From the NCBI GenBank assembly GCA_964369545.1, contig CAYJFA010000002.1, forward strand, positions 124,001 to 188,000: a stretch of DNA of 64,000 bases. The letters are read 5' to 3'. This DNA comes from BNWE01 sp964369545 (GTDB lineage Bacteria; Pseudomonadota; Alphaproteobacteria; UBA3830). Every line of letters begins with the position of its first letter. The first letter of the stretch is position 1. Made by a program: the position numbers and the translations under genes. Positions 53,568 to 62,092 of the stretch are shown one piece after another. The notes beneath the pieces are model-generated. The model was not told where the DNA came from and made no database searches. It was given only the letters and a program-made list of their open reading frames with translations.

Positions 53568-54287
53568 TTAAATGATTTTTGCAATCAATTGAATGATATT
53601 AAAATAATTACCATTTTCGACTTTTATCATTTCTCTCTCTCTAACAGCATATGGATTGGAACTGGTTAACCATTCATCCCAAGTTTGCTTGCAACAAGCC
53701 ATTTTGCCGCAGTCTGTAATTTCAATGCCTTCTACTTTACCACATAAATCTTTCCACCAATTTAGAGTATAGAAATTCGCGTTGTCAGGCAAAAACGGTT
53801 TTAATTCATCTGGAGTACCATTTTCAAATTCTCTTTGTAAGCCGGGAACCGCTACTGCGATACAGCCTCCTTTTTTCACATAAGAAATAAGTGATGGAAG
53901 CATTTCTGGTGAGTGACCAAAATAATGGTAAGAATCTATACTAAATATAATATCAAAGTAACCATTTGCAAAAGGGAGTGTTTTAGTTGCATCAACAAAA
54001 AGTGGAATAGTTTTATCATCAATTCCAAGAATTTGAAAATTCTTATAGTTTTCGGTTGGCGAAATCCACAAATCGGCAGCAAAAACTGTAGATCCATATT
54101 TTCTAGACAGCAATAAGCTAGAAAGACCATATCCACAACCAAGATCAAGTATTCGCATACTATCTCGAATGTCTAAACATGACGCCAATTCTTCAGATAT
54201 CCGCATTGCATTAGGCCCCATCATAGTGGCTTTCAAAAATTCTACATTGCCTTGATTAGAAATAAATTGATATGTAAACGTATACAT
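53568..54287 (-). CDS. class I SAM-dependent methyltransferase, substrate unknown
   Basis: A 239-residue cytosolic protein with motif I ILDLGCGYGLSSLLLSRKYG near 47-66, strand-2 acid in FAADLW near 71, LPFANGYFDIIFSIDSYHYFG near 105-125 (post-I/motif IV), and VKKGGCIAVAVPG near 137. The N-terminus (NVEFLKATMMGPNAMRI) and the pair of cysteines in MACCKQTW near 205 recall small-molecule methyltransferases common in Firmicutes, but I cannot name a substrate. It occupies the place where rpoB would be expected after rplL, as a single gene on the opposite strand. Confidence 0.8.
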   Translation of the reverse strand: MYTFTYQFISNQGNVEFLKATMMGPNAMRISEELASCLDIRDSMRILDLGCGYGLSSLLLSRKYGSTVFAADLWISPTENYKNFQILGIDDKTIPLFVDATKTLPFANGYFDIIFSIDSYHYFGHSPEMLPSLISYVKKGGCIAVAVPGLQREFENGTPDELKPFLPDNANFYTLNWWKDLCGKVEGIEITDCGKMACCKQTWDEWLTSSNPYAVREREMIKVENGNYFNIIQLIAKII

Positions 54288-54389
54288 ATACTATCTTTCT
54301 TAGATGCTATAATAGAATAGCCATTTTTTCAGTACTATTCAAAAAATAATTAGACAGCGGTTTATATTAATGTAAAAATCATAATCGCC

Positions 54390-56288
54390 ATGAATAGCGA
54401 TTTATTAAATTCTTTAAACCCGGAACAACTGGAGGCCGTCAGTACTCTTGATAAAGCTTTGCTTGTTTTATCAGGGGCAGGAACCGGAAAAACCAAAGTA
54501 TTGACCACTAAAATAGCCTACATTATTGAAAACGGATATGCATTTCCTTCACAAATTTTGGCGGTAACATTCAGCAATAGAGCTGCGCGGGAAATGAAAG
54601 AGCGACTTTTTGGAATTATTTCAGGAGCGGATGGAGTTTGGCTTGGAACATTTCACTCTATATGCGCAAAAATCCTTAGACAACATTCTGATTTAGTGGG
54701 AATCAGTAGGGATTTTACAATTATAGATTCTGATGATCAATTGAAAGTTGTCAGACAAATTCTGAAAGAACTTAATATCGACAAAAAAATGGCAAACGGA
54801 TTTGCAGCAAAAATTTCAAGATGGAAAGATAGTGGAATCCAACATAACGACTTACGCATAAATACTTCATCCTCAGAAGGAAAAGTATATAAAATATATC
54901 AAGAACGTATTAGAAGTTATGATTCTGTGGATTTCGGCGATTTGCTTATGTATATAATTCAAATATTTAAAGAAAATCAGGATGTTCTACAAAAATATCG
55001 CAAGAAATTCAAATATATATTAGTGGATGAGTATCAAGATACGAATATCTCGCAATATCTGTGGTTGAGGATGCTGTCTCCGTCCGGAAATGGATTATGC
55101 TGTGTCGGAGATGATGATCAGGCGATATACAGTTGGCGTGGGGCAGAAATCGGAAATATTCTGCGATTCGAAAAGGATTTTGTAAATACAAAAATTGTAA
55201 AACTAGAGAGAAATTACAGATCTGATGGACATATTCTTGGTGCTGCTGCATCTCTAATAGCAAAGAATGAAAATCGTCTTGGAAAAACCATATGGACAGA
55301 AGGAAATAACGGAGAAAAAGTTTTAATACAACGTACATACAATGGATTTGAAGAAGCCAAAATCGTTGCCGATAAAATAGAATATTTTCGTAGAAATTAT
55401 ACTAATTACGGAAATATGGCGATTTTGGTTCGAGCAGGGTTTCAAACAAGAGAATTCGAAGATCGAATGATCGCGTATGGATTACCTTATAAAGTTGTTG
55501 GTGGGTTAAAATTTTATGATCGCCAAGAGATTAAGGATATTATTGCTTATATGAGGTTAATATATCAACCAAACGATAGCTTAGCATTTGAACGTATTAT
55601 AAATGTTCCCAAAAGAGGAATCGGTGCATCGACCATGTCTCAATTTCATCAATATTCCATAGAGCGCAACATCTCCTTATATCAAGCAGCAAATGAGATG
55701 CTATTATCAGGCACTTTACGACCGACATTAAAACAATCTCTTTCAGATTTTTTTGATTTTATGAATTCCATGAAAGAACGTAATGATTTGCGGCCCGCAG
55801 AAATCGCAAAGATTATTATTGATGAAACAGGATATATTTCAGCATTGAATAACGAACAAACTTTAGAAGCGCAATCAAGAATAGAAAATCTGAAAGAATT
55901 ACTGATTGCTATTGAGGACTATAATGATCTTCAAACATTCATCGAGCATGTGAGCTTAGTTATGGATTCGCAGAAAAACACTACGGACGATCTGGTAAAT
56001 ATAATGACTCTCCATAGTGCGAAAGGATTAGAATTCGATGTGGTGTTTCTTGCTGGCTGGGAGGAGGGGATTTTCCCACATACCCTGAGCCTGCAAGAAG
56101 GGAATCTTGAGGAAGAAAGAAGACTTGCCTATGTTGGAATTACTCGAGCTAGAAAATATGCTTTTATTACATATGCAATGAATCGAAAAATATACAATCA
56201 ATGGCAGACAAATATGCCATCAAGATTTTTATCTGAATTATCCGAAGCACATACAATTCATAATAAAATGAATTGTAATTTAAATTAA
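54390..56288 (+). CDS. uvrD: UvrD/PcrA-type DNA helicase
   Basis: Superfamily 1 3'-5' DNA helicase for repair and replication restart. The 632-residue protein has NPEQLEAV (Q motif), Walker A LSGAGTGKTKVL near 28-39, GTFHSICAKILR near 85 (motif Ia), VDEYQDTN near 212 (motif II), GDDDQAIYSWRGAE near 235 (motif III), ERNYRS near 272 (motif IV), MTLHSAKGLEFDVVFLAGWEEG near 537 (motif V) and VGITRAR near 587 (motif VI). It ends soon after motif VI and lacks the C-terminal extension of E. coli UvrD (720 residues). No clear ribosome binding site. Confidence 0.93.
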   Translation: MNSDLLNSLNPEQLEAVSTLDKALLVLSGAGTGKTKVLTTKIAYIIENGYAFPSQILAVTFSNRAAREMKERLFGIISGADGVWLGTFHSICAKILRQHSDLVGISRDFTIIDSDDQLKVVRQILKELNIDKKMANGFAAKISRWKDSGIQHNDLRINTSSSEGKVYKIYQERIRSYDSVDFGDLLMYIIQIFKENQDVLQKYRKKFKYILVDEYQDTNISQYLWLRMLSPSGNGLCCVGDDDQAIYSWRGAEIGNILRFEKDFVNTKIVKLERNYRSDGHILGAAASLIAKNENRLGKTIWTEGNNGEKVLIQRTYNGFEEAKIVADKIEYFRRNYTNYGNMAILVRAGFQTREFEDRMIAYGLPYKVVGGLKFYDRQEIKDIIAYMRLIYQPNDSLAFERIINVPKRGIGASTMSQFHQYSIERNISLYQAANEMLLSGTLRPTLKQSLSDFFDFMNSMKERNDLRPAEIAKIIIDETGYISALNNEQTLEAQSRIENLKELLIAIEDYNDLQTFIEHVSLVMDSQKNTTDDLVNIMTLHSAKGLEFDVVFLAGWEEGIFPHTLSLQEGNLEEERRLAYVGITRARKYAFITYAMNRKIYNQWQTNMPSRFLSELSEAHTIHNKMNCNLN

Positions 56289-56297
56289 TGAATTTTT

Positions 56298-56627
56298 TTA
56301 TTTATTTTGATGCGGTAAGAGTACAATTATGTCATTTTCATACGAAAATCCAAGAATGTTCTGTGCTTGTTCCTCTAATAGATCCAAATCTAGATTATCG
56401 TTTCTTAATAAACTAATTTTATTTTCAAGAAAAGCATTGTCTTCTTTGAGATTTTTCAACTCTCTCTCAAGAGTTTCTACCTCTCTAGTTAGCAAAGCCC
56501 ACGATACCGCGCCACGTGCGCCAGTAAATATATGATATATAAAATATCCTGCGACACAAATCCATACAATATTGGATATGATAAATCTTATGTTTTTATT
56601 AATTGATGGCGAGGAAAAATATATCAT
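56298..56627 (-). CDS. ftsB: FtsB/DivIC-like septum formation protein
   Basis: A 109-residue bitopic protein with a transmembrane helix (about 13-31), a leucine-zipper coiled coil (about 43-78, LTREVETLERELKNLKEDN) and a short C-terminal segment (LEEQAQNILGFSYENDIIVL) typical of the DivIC family. It would join the FtsQLB divisome complex. Downstream of kdsA by eleven bases; alphaproteobacteria often have this gene near eno and kdsA. Confidence 0.88.
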   Translation of the reverse strand: MIYFSSPSINKNIRFIISNIVWICVAGYFIYHIFTGARGAVSWALLTREVETLERELKNLKEDNAFLENKISLLRNDNLDLDLLEEQAQNILGFSYENDIIVLLPHQNK

Positions 56628-56638
56628 TATTACTCAAA

Positions 56639-57484
56639 TCAGCATGACATATCTGTATATCTCGAATTTTTAGCAAGTTCATCAAATTTTTTTATGGAAA
56701 TCAGAAAATCTTTCATTGCATGAAGTGGTATCATATTAGGGCCATCGCAATATGCGTTATTTGGATCAGAATGTGTTTCAATATATATTCCCGCTACTCC
56801 GATAGATACGGCTGCTCTTGCTAATAGCTCGACGTGCTCTCTTACTCCCCCGCTAGATTCACCAAGCCCTCCGGGTTCTTGAACAGAATGAGTCGCGTCA
56901 AATATAATAGGATATCCGAAATCTGCCATTATCTTTAGCGATCGCATATCCGAAATAAGTCGATTGTATCCAAAACAAGTTCCTCGTTCACAGAGCATTA
57001 TTGAACTATTTCCGGATTCAATTATTTTTTTACAGACATTTTTCATATCCCATGGAGCGAGAAATTGCCCTTTTTTGATATGGATAGTCTTTTTTGTTTG
57101 CGCGGCTGCCGTAAGCAAATCTGTTTGACGACACAAAAAGGCAGGAATTTGCAAAACATCGACAACTTCTGCAATTGACTTGCATTGGGACGATTCGTGA
57201 ACGTCTGTAACCGTTAAACATCCAAAAGTTTTTTTAATTTCTTGAAATACCTTTAATGCATCATTTAATTTCATTCCTCTTTTTGCGTATAAACTCGATC
57301 TATTAGCTTTATCAAATGACGATTTAAAAATATAAGGAATTTCTAATTCATCTGTTAATTTTTTAAGGTGTTCAGCATGTCTCAGAGCCATATCTCTGTT
57401 TTCCATAGCACATGGACCGGCAATTAATATTATAGGATTATTATTGGATACTGAAATATTCCCAATTTTAATTGTGTTCTGCAT
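56639..57484 (-). CDS. kdsA: 3-deoxy-8-phosphooctulonate synthase KdsA
   Basis: Condenses arabinose-5-phosphate with phosphoenolpyruvate to make Kdo-8-phosphate for lipopolysaccharide. The 281-residue TIM-barrel protein shows IAGPCAMENRDMAL near 21, YIFKSSFDKANRSS near 50, LCERGTCFGYNRL near 163 and SSGGVREHVELLARAA near 216. It implies an LPS inner core with Kdo. It lies ten bases after secG. Confidence 0.96.
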   Translation of the reverse strand: MQNTIKIGNISVSNNNPIILIAGPCAMENRDMALRHAEHLKKLTDELEIPYIFKSSFDKANRSSLYAKRGMKLNDALKVFQEIKKTFGCLTVTDVHESSQCKSIAEVVDVLQIPAFLCRQTDLLTAAAQTKKTIHIKKGQFLAPWDMKNVCKKIIESGNSSIMLCERGTCFGYNRLISDMRSLKIMADFGYPIIFDATHSVQEPGGLGESSGGVREHVELLARAAVSIGVAGIYIETHSDPNNAYCDGPNMIPLHAMKDFLISIKKFDELAKNSRYTDMSC

Positions 57485-57494
57485 TGCTATCCTC

Positions 57495-57902
57495 CTATTT
57501 TTTAGGCTTTGCTGGAACTTTAGTTGTATTTTTCACATCATTTACTTGATTCATTGGCAAAGAATTTGCTTTTTGATCAGGAGGAACAGCTTTATCTGCA
57601 ATAGATTTTACCGGCGCTGTACTAGCCGATTCGCTGGCTACTTTATCAATGATAGATCCTTGTGCTGGAGTATGTTTTACCATTTTCGCCATTACTAAGC
57701 AGTTTATTATAAATATAGTCATTAAAACAGCGGTCGCTCGTGTTAAAATATTTGCCTGACCGCGAACTGAAAACATTCCGCTTGCAGCTCCGCCTCCACT
57801 CGAACCGAGAGCACCATCAGAATCGTGTTTCTGAAGGAGGATTAAACCTATTATAGAAAGCGTTAATACAAAATGAATGGCTAACAAAAAAGACAACATC
57901 AC
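57495..57902 (-). CDS. secG: preprotein translocase subunit SecG
   Basis: Small inner-membrane subunit of SecYEG. Two transmembrane helices (about 2-20 and 52-72) enclose the signature LLQKHDSDGALGSSGGGAA near 22-40. The 135-residue length comes from an Ala/Ser/Lys/Pro-rich cytoplasmic tail typical of alphaproteobacteria. It is followed by kdsA; the tpiA and pyrG genes that often border it are absent. Confidence 0.94.
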   Translation of the reverse strand: MMLSFLLAIHFVLTLSIIGLILLQKHDSDGALGSSGGGAASGMFSVRGQANILTRATAVLMTIFIINCLVMAKMVKHTPAQGSIIDKVASESASTAPVKSIADKAVPPDQKANSLPMNQVNDVKNTTKVPAKPKK

Positions 57903-57922
57903 ATCACTCCAAATAATAAAAA

Positions 57923-58096
57923 TTAATCGTAGGTAATAGCTTCTTCAGGACATGTTGATGTACAACATCCACACCCTAGACATATTTCATAATCTATTTC
58001 AATACGGCTATTTTTTTCTGATATGGCCTTAACGGGGCATATTTCAATACAGGATAAGCATTTTTTGCATTTTTCTTGTGAAATCTTCAAAATCAA
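57923..58096 (-). CDS. small 2[4Fe-4S] ferredoxin
   Basis: A 57-residue protein between rplS and secG with two complete cluster motifs: C10-x2-C13-x2-C16-x3-C20-P and C39-x2-C42-x2-C45-x3-C49-P, with an additional cysteine at 44. This is the compact clostridial-type ferredoxin fold, an electron carrier. The frame has no ATG; it starts at a TTG, either at 58096 with AAGG four bases upstream or at 58090. It ends in YD-stop, 20 bases before secG. The redox partner is not evident. Confidence 0.85.
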   Translation of the reverse strand: MILKISQEKCKKCLSCIEICPVKAISEKNSRIEIDYEICLGCGCCTSTCPEEAITYD

Positions 58097-58106
58097 TATA
58101 CCTTAT

Positions 58107-58523
58107 TTATTCAGATATAGTTTGCTCAGTACTACTTACTTCGGAAGCAACATTTTTATTTTTTGTATATGTGTTTTTTTCTACAATTCTTGCTGATTTT
58201 CCAAGTCTACTGCGTAAATAATACAATTTTGCTCTGCGAACAACACCATGTCTAATAACTTCAATTTTAATATTTGGAGAATAAAGAGGAAAAACTCTCT
58301 CAACTCCTTCGCCAAATGAGATTTTTCTTACAGTAAAGGAGGATCCTATACTACGATTACGCCTCGCAATGCAAACTCCCTCAAAAGATTGCATGCGCTC
58401 TTTTTCTCCTTCAACAACTTTTACCAATACTTTCAGTGTATCTCCTGGAGCAAAATCCGGAATCGCTCTGTTGACTGATAATCTCTCTTGTTCCTGTTTT
58501 TCAAATTTTTGTAAAATATTCAT
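58107..58523 (-). CDS. rplS: 50S ribosomal protein L19
   Basis: Large-subunit protein at the 30S interface. From the ATG at 58523 the product is 138 residues, starting MNILQKFEKQEQ as in other L19 proteins; the frame opens 13 codons earlier but that part is unlike the family. The core FAPGDTLKVLVKVVEG, QSFEGVCIARRNRSIGSSFTVR and the end AKLYYLRSRLGKSARI are conserved; a Thr/Ser/Lys tail follows. The rpsP-rimM-trmD genes that usually precede it are not adjacent. Confidence 0.96.
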   Translation of the reverse strand: MNILQKFEKQEQERLSVNRAIPDFAPGDTLKVLVKVVEGEKERMQSFEGVCIARRNRSIGSSFTVRKISFGEGVERVFPLYSPNIKIEVIRHGVVRRAKLYYLRSRLGKSARIVEKNTYTKNKNVASEVSSTEQTISE

Positions 58524-58725
58524 CTCTTTATAATTCCTGAACAGACCAATATTAAATAACATAATTCTATAACAAACTCAAATGCTATAATAAAAATAAC
58601 ACAATTTAAAAAATTAATTATCGATACGCGGTAATCAATTGACATTGCCATGTTTTATATCTAGTTTCTAATGATATATGAAGCGTTTGATTGCATTCTA
58701 TTAAAATATTTGGATAAATACTACT

Positions 58726-61479
58726 ATGCCTATAAATTTTAAGGATACTATTTTTCTTCCTGAGACTAATTTTCAAATGCGCGCATCTTTATCCAAAAAA
58801 GAGCCTGAGCTTTTGGAATATTGGAAAGGCTTGGATATATATCAAAAACTAAGAATGAGTTCTGACGGGAAAAAACAATTTATTCTACATGATGGCCCCC
58901 CATTTTCCAATGGCAATCCTCATGCTGGCACTGCTATGAATAAAGTTTTAAAAGATATAATTGTCCGTATGAAACAGATGCAGGGACTCGATGCTCCTTA
59001 TGTTCCAGGATGGGATTGTCATGGACTTCCTATCGAGTGGAAAGTGGAAGAACAGTTGCGTGAAAAAAATATCAATAAAAAAGATATATCAATTCCAGAT
59101 TTTAGAAATATGTGTAAGGAATTTGCGGAATATTGGATAAATATCCAAAGAGAGGGATTTAAACGACTAGGAGTAAATGGAGATTGGGAAAATCCTTATC
59201 TTACAATGAGTTATGAAGCTGAAGCAGCTGTTATTAGAGCAATTGGTAAATTTATTATAGATGGAACTTTCTGTCGTGGAGAGCGTCCTGTATTCTGGTC
59301 GGTTGTTGAAGAAACCGCTTTAGCAGATGCAGAAATTGAATATATGAACAAAAAATCCACAAGTATTTATCTTGCGTTTAAAATAAAATTCTCACAACAA
59401 GATTTTTTGCGAGATGCGTATTGTGTGATATGGACGACAACGCCTTGGACAATTCCTGGGAATAGAGCCATCGCATATTCAAAACAAATTACATATTGTT
59501 TATTAGAAGCTCTCGGAAGGAAAATCATAGTTGCTAAAGATTTGGTTGAAGCCTTCAAGGCAACCACATCTTTAGAATGCAAGGTGATAAAAGAATTCAG
59601 TGGTGAATTGCTGGAGGGAACAGTTTGCTGCCACCCTTTATGCTTATCTGGATACGATTTTGATGTTCAACTTTTACATGGAGAACACGTTGAGATAGAA
59701 TCTGGTACCGGATTGGTTCATACAGCTCCGGAGCACGGAGTTGAGGATTTTCAGATTTGCAAAAAGCATGGAATCTCTGTGCTGCAAAATGTTGGCGGAA
59801 ATGGATATTATCATGACCATGTACCATTATTTGCTGGAAAACACATATTTAAAGTAGAAAAAGAAATACTTCAAACATTAGAAGAGGTTGATGCTTTATT
59901 ATTTAAAACTACAATTGTACACAGCTATCCTCACTCTTGGAGATCGAAGGCGCCGTTAATTTTTAGAACAACTCCGCAATGGTTCTTGAGTATGGATAAT
60001 ACAGGACTTCGCAAAAAAGCGTTAGAAGAAATCGAAAAAGTAAATTGGATTCCAAAGCAGGGATATAACCGCATAAAAGCATTTGTTGAATCCAGAGGAG
60101 ACTGGTGTATTTCCCGCCAGAGAGTCTGGGGAGTTCCAATGCCTCTATTTATTGAGAAGAAAACCGGAGAACCATTAAGAGATACTGAAGTTATAAATCG
60201 TATTGCAGAAATTTTTGAAAAAGAAGGATCAAACACTTGGTTTTCGAGAAATGCAGAAGATTTTCTTGGTGAAAAATACGATTCTGCTGACTATGAGCAG
60301 AGCATGGATACCATGGATGTCTGGTTTGAAAGCGCTTCAACGCATGCGTATGTTTTAAGAAAAGATGATCACTCGGTACAAGCAGATATTTATCTTGAGG
60401 GATCAGATCAGCATAGAGGCTGGTTCCAGCATTCTCTTTTGAATTCTTGTGGCGTCTTTGGGAATTCTCCATTTAAGTCGGTGTTAACTCATGGATTTAT
60501 AGTCGATGAGAATGGTAAAAAAATGTCAAAGTCTTTAGGAAATGTAATCACGTTAGATGAGGTAGTGCAAAATTGGGGCGCGGATATTTTTAGAATGTGG
60601 GTTGCCAGCAGTGACTTTACGCAAGATCTTAAACTTGGATTAAATATTCTAAAGCAGCTCGAAGATGTATACCGCAAAATCCGCAATACATTAAGATATA
60701 TGCTGGGCGCTCTTTCGAAATATGATCATGATGCTGAAAAAGTTTCCTACGATGACTTTCCAGATCTCGAAAAATGGGTTTTACATAGATTATATGAGAT
60801 TGAAACCGAACTAGATCAATGTATAGATAAATACGATATAAACAGATATTTTACTATATTACATACATTTTGTTCGGGTGATTTATCAATGTTTTTCTTT
60901 GATATCAGAAAAGATTGTTTATATTGTGATCATAAGAGTGATAAAAAACGCAAAGCATATCGCATGGTTTTGTATATTCTGTTCCAACATTTAGTTAGAA
61001 GGTTAGCTCCAATTTTAGTTTACACTTCGGAAGAAGCTTGGCTAAGTTTGCATAAAACATCAAGTGTTCATCTGGAACAATTTATATCTTTGAATGAGCA
61101 GTGTATCAATCTTGAATTATTTAATAAAATTAATAGGGTGAAAGAAATTCGCAAATCTGTAACAGCCGCTTTGGAAATCGCCAGAAAAGATAAAATATTG
61201 GGATCCAGTTTACAGGCTTGCATAACAATTTATGATCCAGAAAATATAATTCCGATTTCATGTGATGATTTTTGGAAGGAAGTGACAATTACATCAGAAT
61301 TTAAAATAAAAAAAACAGCAATTCCACAAGAGGCGTTTGTTAGTGATGATTTGAAAAATATAGGTGTTGTTATAGATCTAGCAGAGGGGCAAAAGTGTGA
61401 AAGATGTTGGAAAATTACTACTAATTTGAAAGACCAAATATGCGAAAGATGTCAAAAAGTCTTAACTCAAAGAAATTAA
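58726..61479 (+). CDS. ileS: isoleucyl-tRNA synthetase with altered HIGH motif
   Basis: Class I synthetase charging tRNA-Ile, with an editing domain. The 917-residue length and the C-terminal zinc finger (CERCWKIT...CERCQKVL) mark the bacterial IleRS1 type. The adenylate-binding HIGH signature reads H66-A67-G68-T69 (context PFSNGNPHAGTAMNK), so the second histidine is threonine; KMSKS at 599-603 is intact. The editing domain has TTTPWTIPGNRA near 231. TTGACA at 58639-58644 with a poor TAGTTT 17 bases on may be the promoter. It overlaps lspA by 40 bases. Confidence 0.95.
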   Translation: MPINFKDTIFLPETNFQMRASLSKKEPELLEYWKGLDIYQKLRMSSDGKKQFILHDGPPFSNGNPHAGTAMNKVLKDIIVRMKQMQGLDAPYVPGWDCHGLPIEWKVEEQLREKNINKKDISIPDFRNMCKEFAEYWINIQREGFKRLGVNGDWENPYLTMSYEAEAAVIRAIGKFIIDGTFCRGERPVFWSVVEETALADAEIEYMNKKSTSIYLAFKIKFSQQDFLRDAYCVIWTTTPWTIPGNRAIAYSKQITYCLLEALGRKIIVAKDLVEAFKATTSLECKVIKEFSGELLEGTVCCHPLCLSGYDFDVQLLHGEHVEIESGTGLVHTAPEHGVEDFQICKKHGISVLQNVGGNGYYHDHVPLFAGKHIFKVEKEILQTLEEVDALLFKTTIVHSYPHSWRSKAPLIFRTTPQWFLSMDNTGLRKKALEEIEKVNWIPKQGYNRIKAFVESRGDWCISRQRVWGVPMPLFIEKKTGEPLRDTEVINRIAEIFEKEGSNTWFSRNAEDFLGEKYDSADYEQSMDTMDVWFESASTHAYVLRKDDHSVQADIYLEGSDQHRGWFQHSLLNSCGVFGNSPFKSVLTHGFIVDENGKKMSKSLGNVITLDEVVQNWGADIFRMWVASSDFTQDLKLGLNILKQLEDVYRKIRNTLRYMLGALSKYDHDAEKVSYDDFPDLEKWVLHRLYEIETELDQCIDKYDINRYFTILHTFCSGDLSMFFFDIRKDCLYCDHKSDKKRKAYRMVLYILFQHLVRRLAPILVYTSEEAWLSLHKTSSVHLEQFISLNEQCINLELFNKINRVKEIRKSVTAALEIARKDKILGSSLQACITIYDPENIIPISCDDFWKEVTITSEFKIKKTAIPQEAFVSDDLKNIGVVIDLAEGQKCERCWKITTNLKDQICERCQKVLTQRN

Positions 61480-61910
61480 TTACATTTTTAGCGTTTTTTA
61501 TTTTGTTAAGCGATCAAATTTCAAAGTGGCTGGTTATAAATTCAATGACCTTAGGAGAAAGTTGCTATGTATTCCCGTTTTTCAATATTGTTATGGTGAA
61601 AAATAACGGTATAACTTTTGGAATGTTAAGAGGTGTTATTCCTTCTGTTGTTTTGATATTAATTGCCATTGTTGTTATGATATTTGTATTTATTTGGGCA
61701 AACCGCAATAAATATTATATGCTACCAGCGGCGTTAATAATAAGCGGAGCGATCGGAAACATGATCGATAGAATTGTCTTTGACGCGGTTATCGATTTTT
61801 TGGACTTTCACTTATGTGGATATCATTGGCCTGCATTTAATATAGCGGATAGCGCTATTGTTATTGGTGCTGCTATTTTATTTTTTATTTCTTTTGGAGA
61901 AAAAACGTGA
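61440..61910 (+). CDS. lspA: lipoprotein signal peptidase LspA
   Basis: Removes signal peptides from prolipoproteins; inner membrane. The 156-residue protein has four transmembrane helices and the catalytic aspartates in IGNMIDRIVFDAV near 103 and in FNIADSAIVIG near 135, with SDQISKWLV near 24 and VKNNGITFGML near 58. The frame begins within ileS at 61440; a second ATG at 61449 is equally possible. It should process the many lipoproteins in this window (BamB, AcrA, OprM-like, NlpD, TrpX-like). It overlaps the next lipoprotein gene by four bases. Confidence 0.96.
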   Translation: MRKMSKSLNSKKLITFLAFFILLSDQISKWLVINSMTLGESCYVFPFFNIVMVKNNGITFGMLRGVIPSVVLILIAIVVMIFVFIWANRNKYYMLPAALIISGAIGNMIDRIVFDAVIDFLDFHLCGYHWPAFNIADSAIVIGAAILFFISFGEKT

Positions 61911-62062
61911 AGAAACAGAATTACTTTTTTCTAACAACACTTTTAATTCTAACTGCCTGTGGCGGTCAAGAAAACAAGACTATTAATACAGAAGAACAAA
62001 AAACTCATAATAATTTATTGGTACCTCCTTGTTTGGATCCTTCATATAACAGCAATAAATAA
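61907..62062 (+). CDS. 51-residue lipoprotein, possible reduced DUF3035/BamF-like protein
   Basis: A GTG overlapping the lspA stop (GTGA) opens a 51-codon frame. The product has a lipoprotein signal peptide with lipobox ILTAC (C18), a short polar mature part and the phrase NNLLVPPCLDPSYN before the stop. In alphaproteobacteria lspA is commonly followed by a DUF3035 lipoprotein (BamF in Caulobacter), whose core includes PLVVPP; the position and the VPP phrase fit a much reduced member. A resemblance to LptM-type small lipoproteins (LYLPP) is an alternative. AGGAG-like sequence (TTGGAG) lies before the GTG. Confidence 0.7.
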   Translation: MKKQNYFFLTTLLILTACGGQENKTINTEEQKTHNNLLVPPCLDPSYNSNK

Positions 62063-62092
62063 CTCAAGATAGATGATAGGAGACTAAATTTT

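Noticed and set aside
53568..54287. rpoB expected after rplL
   Set aside because: The minus-strand gene there is clearly a methyltransferase, and no RNA polymerase motif occurs anywhere in the window.
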